Position numbers and translations under genes: made by a program | DNA from: Planctomycetota bacterium | Lineage (GTDB): Bacteria > Planctomycetota > Phycisphaerae > Sedimentisphaerales > Anaerohalosphaeraceae | Length of the DNA: 51,131 nt | Direction of reading: 5' to 3' | NCBI GenBank assembly: GCA_013349435.1 | Contig: DUZQ01000011.1 | Coordinates: forward strand, 1 to 51,131 | In this document: positions 1 to 7,305 of the stretch, one piece after another | Position numbering within the stretch: position 1 is the stretch's first letter | How the letters are laid out: each line of letters opens with the position of its first letter | The notes under the pieces: generated by a model | Databases searched by the model: none | What the model saw: only the letters and a program-made list of their open reading frames with translations | What the model was told of the DNA's origin: nothing

Positions 1-188
1 GGAAAAAAAGGCCGAGCTGCTCATAATGAACCTTAATAAACGTGGACAGGGATGCTCAAGAAGAAAAACTGAGTAACGGGAAATTTATTTTTTGACTTCT
101 TGCTCTTTATAGGTGACAAAAGCCAAGGCGTCGAATTCCTCACCACCAACAGATAAAAAGCGGTTTTACGAAATAATCAACACATTGC

Positions 189-1439
189 TCAATGTACTTC
201 GAGGACCGAATTGTATTCGCCGTAGGGGTTCAGCTCCGTGATTTCGTTATACGGGTCCTGCTGCCACTGGCCGTCAACCACAATCCGGTATCTGTATTTG
301 CCCTTGTTCATCGGCAGTTTGATTTGCCATACGCCGTTTTCGCCGACCTTTTGCAGCGGCGTGTTTTCGGGCTGCCAGTTATTAAAGTCGCCGGCAATCT
401 GAACAGTGCCCGCCCTCGGATAAAGGGTCGTGAACATAACCGCATCTTCGGTGAGCCTGACGCCGTACAGCTCGGCGAGCTTGGCATCAAGGTTCATCGT
501 CTCGACGGCTTCTATCGCCTCGGACACCCCGCCCGGCCCGGCAGTCTCAATCGTTTCATCCTGCCGGCTCAAAGCCGGTTGCTCGACCGAACTGCGCAAC
601 TCCTCGGCGCTTACGCTGATGGCGTCAAGCTTGTCCTGAAGCGTCCCGACCAATTCTGCATGATGAACCTGTGTATCAGCCCCGACCAGCTCTTCGGCAA
701 GCCTCTGAAAATCCTTCTGACCTTTACTGGCGGAATCATATTCGCTGATGGGCTGACCCAGGCTGGCCGCTTCTTTGAGCTTTGTGTTGAAGTTGATAAT
801 TGTCTTAAACATCCTGCCGGAAAAATGCTTGCGAAGCTCTCCCAAAATCTCCCTGCCCATCTTCGTCCGTACGTCATACATGCTTGCAAGAACCATAACG
901 TCAATCTTCTGTGAGCACTGCTCGGAAAGGACGCTGAGTGTGTCGAGCTGCCTGCTCAGACCGTGAAGCGAAAAGTAGCCCATCTCCACCGGAACTATTA
1001 TATCCGTAGCTGCGCTGATAGCATTAAAAGTAAGCAATCCTACCGAAGGAGGACAATCCACTATAACGTAATCATAATCCTGCTTGACCTGCTCAAGCAC
1101 CGACTTCAGGCAGTTCTCACGCTGCCCAACACCGCTCATCTGCTGCTCAAATGCGGCCAAATCAATACTGGCGGGAGCCAACTCAAAGCCATCCGATATC
1201 TGCCACAGCACCTCGGACAACCTCAAAGGTTCGCCCCGGCTGTTACTAATGAGGACATCGTAGATGCTCTGCTCTATCTGCTCCTCCGGAACCGCCAAAC
1301 CAACCGCGCAGTGCGACTGGGGGTCCATATCAACCAACAACGTCCTGTGTCCTCGTCCAGCCAGGGCACTGGCCAGGTTTATCGACACAGTCGTCTTACC
1401 ACAACCACCTTTTTGATTAACTATCGCAATTGTTCTCAT
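189..1439 (-). CDS. ParA-family ATPase with C-terminal glycogen-binding (CBM48/AMPK-beta-like) domain
   Basis: Residues 1-250 form a ParA/MinD-type P-loop ATPase. The deviant Walker A KGGCGKT is at residues 10-16, followed by VDMDPQ and the VDCPPS Walker B segment. After a low-complexity linker (about 255-320), residues about 325-414 match the AMPK-beta/CBM48 starch-binding fold: GDFNNW (W355), then VDGQW (W392) and YNSV (N410) sit where AMPK-beta binds glycogen. ParA proteins dimerise on ATP and position cargo such as chromosomes, plasmids or carboxysomes. A glycan-binding tail suggests, by inference only, that the cargo is a glycogen or polysaccharide body. No parB lies next to it and the gene stands alone. 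It resembles the ParA at 20372-21340 outside the CBM. The start is secure because the Walker A follows immediately. Confidence 0.9.
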   Translation of the reverse strand: MRTIAIVNQKGGCGKTTVSINLASALAGRGHRTLLVDMDPQSHCAVGLAVPEEQIEQSIYDVLISNSRGEPLRLSEVLWQISDGFELAPASIDLAAFEQQMSGVGQRENCLKSVLEQVKQDYDYVIVDCPPSVGLLTFNAISAATDIIVPVEMGYFSLHGLSRQLDTLSVLSEQCSQKIDVMVLASMYDVRTKMGREILGELRKHFSGRMFKTIINFNTKLKEAASLGQPISEYDSASKGQKDFQRLAEELVGADTQVHHAELVGTLQDKLDAISVSAEELRSSVEQPALSRQDETIETAGPGGVSEAIEAVETMNLDAKLAELYGVRLTEDAVMFTTLYPRAGTVQIAGDFNNWQPENTPLQKVGENGVWQIKLPMNKGKYRYRIVVDGQWQQDPYNEITELNPYGEYNSVLEVH

Positions 1440-1800
1440 GATTTTTCCCTATATCCAATCGACTAATGCCCATTTATGTGTCTGGACTATCCATATATTG
1501 ACCTGATTCTTAAATCGGCAAAAAGAAGCCTGAACCTTTAGGTTTTTATCGGACAAAACCCTGAAAATCGCAGATAACAGCGTAAATATCGGTCTTTTTG
1601 ACGGAATCCACCACTTTGATGACATACCGTTTAGTACTGAAAATTATGTATTGCTTCGACAATTCTGCAGAAATCCAGGCCTCAATACCCCCAAATTTTC
1701 GCAGCTTAAAGACCTGTTTTGCCGATATTAAGAGTACAGTTGGGTCGATATGATGGATTGACACAAAAATTGGGGCACATGAATAATTAAGGACACGACA

Positions 1801-2016
1801 ATGAACGAACAGAATATAATCAGATGGATGCGGGAAAAGGTAAAAAGAGACGGCTTCACCGATGCCGCGAGCCTGGCAGAGGATTTCCTGCAAATACACA
1901 ACGTTACTGATACCCTTGACCCGGATTTCTCCAGGACTCTCGATGCAGGTTTCAAAATCGCTCAGGAAATCCACGGCTTAGATGAAGCGAAAACAGTAAA
2001 ACAGGGCACAGCATAA
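1801..2016 (+). CDS. small hypothetical protein (71 aa)
   Basis: This short soluble, charged protein begins MNEQNIIRWMREKVKR and is not recognised as any family. An AAGGA Shine-Dalgarno lies 7 nt before the ATG, and the protein looks helical and acidic, so it is probably real. A 142-aa minus-strand frame covers the same DNA (1546-1974) but has no ribosome-binding site and an unprotein-like N-terminal half. A TTGACA (1758-1763) with AATAAT (1782-1787) lies just upstream, but it would start the transcript at or inside the ribosome-binding site, so I do not call it a promoter. No function can be assigned. Confidence 0.5.
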   Translation: MNEQNIIRWMREKVKRDGFTDAASLAEDFLQIHNVTDTLDPDFSRTLDAGFKIAQEIHGLDEAKTVKQGTA

Positions 2017-2144
2017 AAACCTCTTGGCTGATACGAGCCTGAAACCGTTAACGAAATATGCGATTGATTGAGATTCTTCACTTCGCCGGCACTGTATTCA
2101 AAATGACAAATTTACGCTGGATTCACCACCGCACCCTTCAGAAA

Positions 2145-3854
2145 TCACAGCTTCCCGGCCAGGATAGTCAGTTCACGGTCAAGGCCCTTCTTTGAAGTGA
2201 ACCTGTAAACCTCCCCGGCATCGACTACGACTTCCTGTGGGGTAATAGCAACTTCAATCCGCCGCTCACCGTCTCTGTTGCGTATTATGTTGGCCAGGGT
2301 TATCGCCTTTTCCACACCGTCCCCGGTTGAATAGTTCACGACCTCATCAGGCTGGGCCAGACGCCCGCCGTCATAGATTGATTCGTTGGGAATACCCCTG
2401 AGCCAATCGTAAACCTGCTCAACAGGTTTATCCTGTGCAGCCTCAACCGAGACCGGGTTGCGCTCGACAGCAGCCTTTACAAACGGCTCCCAGTCACAAC
2501 TTTCCATATCCCTGTAGGCATAAAAGGCCAAGTCCGCCGTGATGTTGGAGCTGCGAATACCGGACAAATATTCGATAACCTCCTGCCTGCTCTGCTCAAC
2601 CGACAGCTCGATAGGCGTATTCTTGACGTAGTCTTTATCGAAGGCCGGAAGTTTCGCCTCGACATGAAGGAATGAGCAAAGCTCATCAACAAACTTTGCA
2701 GCTTCCGGAACGAACGGCTCCAGATACTTTGCTAACATCTTTGTGCCTACAGCCTCCTTCAAATCTATCTTTTCATGCTCGATAAATCTCATCAGCTCCT
2801 CACAGCATAGCCTGTCCCGGCACTTATAAGGTGAATAGTCGTCTTCGGACACCTCGCCGAGCAATTTATCGAAAGTCTCATCGGCTATTCGGTAGTTGCT
2901 CCCGTGCTCATAATGGAAAAGGACATCGGCCTTTACGAACATCGCCTCGCCCCGCAGATGCCGGCAAAACTGAAAATACTGTTGATAGTTGCGATTACAC
3001 CTGAGGAAATTGGCAAAGATAAGGGGACTGGGCTCCGTAGAAAGATATTCTGCAAGTCGGCCGGCAAAATACCTGTACCCCTTTTTGTCTATTGTCGCCC
3101 TGTCGTAAAAACAGTGTACATAACCTGTCGAGTGAGCAACAATGGTAACTTGCTCGTTACGCAGGGCACGCTGGGCCTTGGCGCTGATAGCCGTGCCGTT
3201 GAACCACATCGTCCTGGTAAGAAGCCTCCTGTTGTTGCTCAGAACACCACCCTGAATATCAAAATAGTTCTGCGAGTGAAGCGGCGTAAGTACCATGTAA
3301 ATATCTTCCAATGGTATCTGACATACAACAAACGCAGCCGATGCATAAAGGGCAGCTAATGAAACACACTCACCGGCACCCGTGTTGTAACCATCCTTAA
3401 GGGCAAAAGCAGTCATCGCTTCGACCGTCTCGGTCTTCCAGTAAGGAATAATGTCCCCGTCGTATTTATCCAGACCGAAGTGCCTGCGAATATCCACGTC
3501 GAAGTAGTATTGGTCGCCGTGGTAACCGAATAGGGCGTTACTGGCGGCGATGTCATCGGGTGATATGAACTTCTCGAAACGCTTCAGCTCCCTCGATTTG
3601 CTGGTAAGACCCCAAGTATTGAGGTCAAGGTTGAAATCGTACACATCCATGATGAATTGCCTAAGCCGCATCAGCTTTTTATAGGGCGATTTTCCTTCGA
3701 GCTTCCTGAAGCTGTCGGCCTGGCGCCACCGCCATAAAATCGGACTCATTATGTTCGCCAACACCAGGCTGTACATAAGTTCAGGAAATACAAATACTTC
3801 CATATCAGAAAGAGTTATCGCACTGGTATATTTTTCAAGTTGCTCTGAATCCAT
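2145..3854 (-). CDS. transglutaminase-like cysteine-protease-fold protein of unknown role (569 aa)
   Basis: The clearest signature is GAGECVSLAALYASAAF at about 159-175 (C163), followed about 30 residues later by LHSQNYFD (H193, D199). This is the Cys-then-His spacing of a transglutaminase-core domain, preceded by a helical N-terminal region. A second stretch near the C-terminus (GDGVEKAITLANIIRNR, then a run of beta-strand-like sequence) resembles the same Cys-helix start with Val in place of the nucleophile. It may be a degenerate repeat. No signal peptide or membrane segment is visible, so it is probably cytoplasmic. Base composition matches the neighbouring housekeeping DNA and not the A+T-rich restriction genes downstream. 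The substrate is unknown and the family call is moderate. Confidence 0.65.
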   Translation of the reverse strand: MDSEQLEKYTSAITLSDMEVFVFPELMYSLVLANIMSPILWRWRQADSFRKLEGKSPYKKLMRLRQFIMDVYDFNLDLNTWGLTSKSRELKRFEKFISPDDIAASNALFGYHGDQYYFDVDIRRHFGLDKYDGDIIPYWKTETVEAMTAFALKDGYNTGAGECVSLAALYASAAFVVCQIPLEDIYMVLTPLHSQNYFDIQGGVLSNNRRLLTRTMWFNGTAISAKAQRALRNEQVTIVAHSTGYVHCFYDRATIDKKGYRYFAGRLAEYLSTEPSPLIFANFLRCNRNYQQYFQFCRHLRGEAMFVKADVLFHYEHGSNYRIADETFDKLLGEVSEDDYSPYKCRDRLCCEELMRFIEHEKIDLKEAVGTKMLAKYLEPFVPEAAKFVDELCSFLHVEAKLPAFDKDYVKNTPIELSVEQSRQEVIEYLSGIRSSNITADLAFYAYRDMESCDWEPFVKAAVERNPVSVEAAQDKPVEQVYDWLRGIPNESIYDGGRLAQPDEVVNYSTGDGVEKAITLANIIRNRDGERRIEVAITPQEVVVDAGEVYRFTSKKGLDRELTILAGKL

Positions 3855-3958
3855 TTACCTTCTACCCCGAAAATGAAAACAAATCCAACCCACCGACGAT
3901 TGTAGATTCACCACCTACAAAATGCAAATCATTATTTGAGTGGATTGAAACGTATTTG

Positions 3959-4570
3959 CTATGGCATGATGCCAAGTATCACCAAGGGCACGGCAGGCAC
4001 ACCTCGTCCCTGACGAATGACGTTATAAAATTCACCCTCGTAATATGGGACGCCGGAACTCATCTGAATCTGAAGATCCTTCATCGGTAAAATTTCTATC
4101 CCTACGTCGATTTGATCACCAATATAAAATGCAAGATGTTTAACAAAAAGATCATAAGTCACAAAAGAATACTTTCCGAATTGAACTTCAATTGCTATTC
4201 GCTCCTTAACAAAATCTGTTTGGTTGTAACTATAGATTGGAGTTTGACCCGCTTCCTCAATCTCCTTCTTTTGTTCCTTTGGATCCATCGAAAGTGTTTT
4301 TCTAATGAGTTTCTCATCTTTTGTTACCCAGTAACTAACCCGACTTTCTTTCCAATTAGCTTTGGTAAGCAATTTCTTAAAATTGGCGTTCATGTCTATC
4401 GGGCTATAAAGGAGTTTTCCTTTCATCCCCTTCTCTTTTGAGACTTTTGTCTTACAAGCTTTGGCGTCGACTGCCTTAACAACCTTATTTAATTCTTTCC
4501 ACAAATGTGGCTTATGTACCATTAGGAATTCTAAGCCGTTCAAATGTGAGTAGGTTTCTATGATTTTCAT
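3959..4570 (-). CDS. BglII-type type II restriction endonuclease
   Basis: This 203-aa protein matches the BglII endonuclease family. The block DFVKERIAIEVQFGKYSF carries D119, E128 and Q130. The spacing D-x8-E-x-Q equals that of the BglII catalytic residues D84, E93 and Q95. It is followed by TYDLFVKHLAFYIG, which is typical of the family. The enzyme should cut double-stranded DNA at a short palindrome. BglII itself cuts AGATCT, but the target here cannot be read from the sequence. The start codon lies one base past the stop of the partner methyltransferase, so the two are translated together with the methylase first. The gene is clearly richer in A+T than its flanks, which suggests transfer. 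Confidence 0.88.
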   Translation of the reverse strand: MKIIETYSHLNGLEFLMVHKPHLWKELNKVVKAVDAKACKTKVSKEKGMKGKLLYSPIDMNANFKKLLTKANWKESRVSYWVTKDEKLIRKTLSMDPKEQKKEIEEAGQTPIYSYNQTDFVKERIAIEVQFGKYSFVTYDLFVKHLAFYIGDQIDVGIEILPMKDLQIQMSSGVPYYEGEFYNVIRQGRGVPAVPLVILGIMP

Positions 4571-4571
4571 T

Positions 4572-5519
4572 TTATCTTATGTTTTCCAATGTTTTGTTTT
4601 CAAATAAAGCCATCTGCTTCCTATCTTTACTTCCAGCCCAAGGAAAATGAGTAACTCCGTTTCCATTTGCTTCCGGATCATATATCGGTTTATTCATAGG
4701 ACGTGTTCTAAGGGTGCCTTTCATTTCTTCCTTAATGCGATCTACGGCGAGCAGAACATATTTACTAACAACCTCAGAACCGCATCCTCTTCTGTTATGT
4801 CGAATCGCTGCGACCACTGTGCTTCCAGTTCCTAAAAATGGATCAAGAATCCACTCTTCTTCATTTGACATTGAAAGGACCAATCTCTCAACTAATTCGA
4901 CGGGGAATTGACAAGGGTGTTCCGTTTTTTCCACGTGATTGCATTTGACGTTTGGGATCAACCACACGTCACCGGGATTTTTGCCTAAAGGATTGCATGA
5001 GTATTGACCTGCTTTTGGACCTTTGAAATACTTCTTTCCCGGGTATTTCTGAGGTACCCTCACCGGGTCTAAATTAAAGGTATAATCTTTTGATTTTGTG
5101 AACCAAATTATTGTCTCGTATCTACCTGAAAACCTCTTTGAGCAATGCAATCCATGCTCAAAATGCCAGACAATACGATTCCGCATTTGCATACCCAATT
5201 CATTAAAGATCGGGTACAGGACTGCATCGAGAGGAATAATAGCTCCTCTTTCAACATAGTTCCCAACCTGCCAGCAAATGCTACCACTTTCAGAAAGTAC
5301 GCGAAAGCACTCCTTGATTACCGCTGCCTGTTGCTCCAAATACTGGTTCAAATGGAGTTTCTTTTCATATTCTTTTCCGATATTGTAAGGGGGAGAGGTA
5401 ACTATGAGTTGGATTGATTCATCCGGTATTTGATTTAATAATTTCAGACAATCTCCCGGATACACAACAACGTGCTCTGACAGATCAAACTTTTGCGAAA
5501 TTTGACAGTTTCCAAACAT
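4572..5519 (-). CDS. beta-class DNA amino-methyltransferase, partner of the BglII-type endonuclease
   Basis: The catalytic motif TSPPYN (residues 41-46) lies near the N-terminus and the SAM-binding motif DPFLGTGS (226-233) near the C-terminus, which is the permuted beta-class order. TSPPY favours N4-cytosine over N6-adenine methylation; BglII itself is paired with an N4-cytosine enzyme. HPCQFP (201-206) is also usual in this group. The length of 315 aa is normal and complete. It would protect host DNA at the site cut by the downstream endonuclease. Upstream there is only a 76-bp gap to the next gene, and no controller (C) protein gene is visible. The gene is A+T-rich, like the endonuclease. 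Confidence 0.92.
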   Translation of the reverse strand: MFGNCQISQKFDLSEHVVVYPGDCLKLLNQIPDESIQLIVTSPPYNIGKEYEKKLHLNQYLEQQAAVIKECFRVLSESGSICWQVGNYVERGAIIPLDAVLYPIFNELGMQMRNRIVWHFEHGLHCSKRFSGRYETIIWFTKSKDYTFNLDPVRVPQKYPGKKYFKGPKAGQYSCNPLGKNPGDVWLIPNVKCNHVEKTEHPCQFPVELVERLVLSMSNEEEWILDPFLGTGSTVVAAIRHNRRGCGSEVVSKYVLLAVDRIKEEMKGTLRTRPMNKPIYDPEANGNGVTHFPWAGSKDRKQMALFENKTLENIR

Positions 5520-5595
5520 GGTAATAGTCTATCACGGTACAATCTTTGCGTCAATGATTTTCGAAATCAGTTAGGTCTGTAATTCCAAACAAATT

Positions 5596-6021
5596 TTACC
5601 CGGCTGTCCAAACCTCAGATTGGTGTGGGTCGGCTGAGCAGTACTCGATTCGGTAGGGCTTAACGATTATGATGCCGTAATTCGCATCGTCCGGGCCCTT
5701 AAAAATGCCGGACAACTTATCAAACCAGAATCTATGACGCTCAGCTTCATCAATCGTTAAACGAGCCTTGCCCTGAATCTGAAGGTATGGAGCCATCATT
5801 TGGGGGTCTGTAATGCCGCAGGTAAGATGAACTTCAGCATTCTTTTGAATCTGCGTAACCTTGCGGGCCTTTACAAAGGTAGCAAGCCTGATTGTAAAAT
5901 CTTCGGCGCCTCTTATCATAACGTACCTGACCCACGGTTTTCCGTCACCGGTTACAGTGGCAAAGCTCGCTAACTGAAGGCCCTTTAGAATCTCATAAAT
6001 TCTGTCTTTCAAATCAGACAT
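5596..6021 (-). CDS. pyridoxamine 5'-phosphate oxidase-like flavin-binding protein (general stress protein 26 type)
   Basis: This 141-aa single-domain protein has the split-barrel FMN-binding pattern of the PNPOx-like family. It opens with a helix, then LASFATVTGDGKPWVRYV, followed by TFVKARKVTQIQKNAEVHLT and a C-terminal MAPYLQIQGKARL strand. Members bind FMN, F420 or heme and are often called general stress protein 26. True PdxH proteins are longer and carry extra C-terminal residues that are missing here, so vitamin B6 synthesis is unlikely. The gene sits 64 bp downstream of arsC on the same strand and may be co-transcribed with it. The substrate is unknown. Confidence 0.85.
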   Translation of the reverse strand: MSDLKDRIYEILKGLQLASFATVTGDGKPWVRYVMIRGAEDFTIRLATFVKARKVTQIQKNAEVHLTCGITDPQMMAPYLQIQGKARLTIDEAERHRFWFDKLSGIFKGPDDANYGIIIVKPYRIEYCSADPHQSEVWTAG

Positions 6022-6085
6022 CTTTTCCCTTTCGAAATTAAAAAAACGCGGTCCTGTATGAGCTGGCGCCTAATACGCTTTGCAT

Positions 6086-6523
6086 TTATTGATTTTCCCC
6101 AAGGCTTTCCGGCAGTGTCTGGACAAAGGCCTTTATCTCATCACGGCACCTCCTGAATTCCGCTAAGACCTGCTCGGTTGTTCCTGTAGTAAAAGAGGGA
6201 TCCTCGAAACTTCTGTGAAACATCTTAACATCGCCGCCGAAAATGGGACACAGCTCCTTCGCATAGTCACAGACGGTTATCACATAGTCAAACTCGTTTC
6301 CTAAAAGCTCATCCACGTGTTTGGACCTGTGGCGGGATATATCCACGCCGGCCTCAGCCATAACCTCAATCGCCTTTGTGCTGACTCCCACCGGTATAAC
6401 ACCCGCCGAGAACGCCTCGATACAACTGCTTTTGAGGTGCTTGGCCCAACCCTCGGCCATCTGACTGCGACACGAATTACCCGTACACAAAAACAGTATT
6501 TTTAACTTCCGCGCATCTGCCAT
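6086..6523 (-). CDS. arsC: arsenate reductase, thioredoxin-coupled (low-molecular-weight phosphatase fold)
   Basis: The P-loop CTGNSCRS holds the nucleophile C13 and R19 (numbered from the chosen ATG). The downstream pair CDYAKELC (C-x6-C) supplies the two resolving cysteines of Staphylococcus aureus-type ArsC, which pass electrons to thioredoxin. EDPSFTTGT carries the general-acid Asp loop. The enzyme reduces arsenate to arsenite in the cytoplasm. No arsB, acr3 or arsR lies beside it, so export would depend on genes elsewhere. A GTG 12 bases upstream could also start the protein. I chose the ATG because it gives the usual short N-terminus, although neither start has a clear ribosome-binding site. 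Confidence 0.9.
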   Translation of the reverse strand: MADARKLKILFLCTGNSCRSQMAEGWAKHLKSSCIEAFSAGVIPVGVSTKAIEVMAEAGVDISRHRSKHVDELLGNEFDYVITVCDYAKELCPIFGGDVKMFHRSFEDPSFTTGTTEQVLAEFRRCRDEIKAFVQTLPESLGENQ

Positions 6524-6625
6524 AACAATGTACACACTTTCGGCTTTTGTGCCGCTGCGCTAAATAGTCAATATAAAATCATAAATATAAAATTAATTGA
6601 GTGGGTCTGTAAGCCGAGTTCTGTA

Positions 6626-6822
6626 TCCCGCACCTGCTTTGAACAGAAAAGCAGAAATCCCAAGCACGAAGCACGAAATCCGAAACAATTCCAAATAACC
6701 AAAATTCAAATGACCAAAACAACTCGTTTCGAGAATTCGAACATTCGAATTTCGGATTTGTTTAGAATTTCGATATTTAGATATTAGAATTTCCTGCTTT
6801 GCCATGCAAAGCAGGTGCGGGA
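6626..6822. repeat. palindromic hairpin repeat, copy 1 (rnpB P19 position, interrupted)
   Basis: The arms TCCCGCACCTGCTTTG (6626-6641) and CAAAGCAGGTGCGGGA (6807-6822) are perfectly complementary. Without the 151-bp insertion and one copy of its 9-bp duplication they form a hairpin with a 5-nt loop. The same hairpin occurs at 7145-7181. Confidence 0.8.
6642..6792. mobile_element. 151-bp MITE-like A+T-rich insertion inside rnpB
   Basis: The stretch is A+T-rich with imperfect inverted ends (about 40 bp) that alternate short CGAAAT/AATTTCG-type words. It is bordered on both sides by the 9-base direct repeat CCTGCTTTG (6633-6641 and 6793-6801), as expected for a target-site duplication. It contains no open frame of interest. 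A distant relative of its sequence (CGGATTTCGGCTTTCGTGC) is seen near 24120. Confidence 0.7.
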
Positions 6823-7144
6823 CGGCGGCCATTTAACTGGACCAACCGTTACCGATTGGCTCTGCCGAAAACGGCAAGCGACCTACCCGCCGGCGGTTAC
6901 CCGGGCAGGGCAAAGGATTCTTAACCGGTTGTAAGAATCCAGCCGGCTTACTTGGTCTTGCAGGCGGTGGGGTTTACCTCACCGACGCTGTCACCAGCGA
7001 CGTGGTGCGCTCTTACCGCACCTTTTCACCTTTACCTGTGCCCTAATAAGGGCCATCGGCTGTGTGTTTTCTGTGGCACTTGCCCGCGGGTTACCCCGGG
7101 TGGCCGTTAGCCACCACCGTGCCCTATCCTGCTCGGACTTTCCT

Positions 7145-7181
7145 CCCCGCACCTGCTTCGCTGTGCAAAGCAGGTGCGGGG
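7145..7181. repeat. palindromic hairpin repeat, copy 2 (rnpB P3 position)
   Basis: CCCCGCACCTGCTTCG pairs with CAAAGCAGGTGCGGGG around a short loop. The sequence is nearly identical to copy 1, but it lies at the distal tip of the P3 region of the RNase P RNA. Confidence 0.8.
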
Positions 7182-7205
7182 CGACCGCCCGACCCACTCA
7201 AATCT

Positions 7206-7233
7206 ATTATACCATAAAACGCAAATTCGGCAA
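7206..7233 (-). promoter_or_regulatory. promoter of rnpB
   Basis: Reading the minus strand, TTGCCG (7233-7228) is followed after 16 bp by a perfect TATAAT (7211-7206). The first rnpB base at about 7199 lies 7 nt downstream. A hairpin with AATTCGG/CCGAATT arms (7224-7245) overlaps the -35 and may end the nadB transcript. Confidence 0.7.
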
Positions 7234-7305
7234 CAGCGCCGAATTAAAAAGGCCGACACACCGCTGTCAAATTCGAAAAATCACTGTTTTCTCAAGTGTG
7301 GTTAA

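Larger units (their letters stand above)
6599..7199 (-). ncRNA. rnpB: RNase P RNA (bacterial type A) carrying inserted repeats
   Basis: On the minus strand the RNA begins GAGTGGGTCGGGCGGTCGC and ends with CGGCTTACAGACCCACTC. These ends pair as P1, and the ACAGAACTCGGCTTAC end and the GAGGAAAGTCCGAGCAGGAT block are the universal rnpB signatures. The internal stretch rich in GGTAAAGGTGAAAAGGTGCGGTAAGAG also matches. At about 600 nt it is far longer than the usual 350-400 nt. The excess is a 37-nt hairpin in the P3 position and a P19-position hairpin that has itself been split by about 150 bp of A+T-rich DNA. The RNA subunit processes tRNA 5' ends and is normally single-copy and essential. Confidence 0.93.

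Noticed and set aside
1546..1974. 142-codon minus-strand frame antisense to the small gene at 1801-2016
   Set aside because: No ribosome-binding site and a Cys-rich, unprotein-like N-terminal half. The C-terminal part (KRYVIKVVDSVKKTDIYAVICDF) looks somewhat protein-like and could be an old remnant, but I cannot support a call.
3926..3952. Sequence GAGTGGATTGAAAC resembling the 3' end of a CRISPR repeat
   Set aside because: Only a single copy is present, with no spacer pattern and no cas genes in the window.
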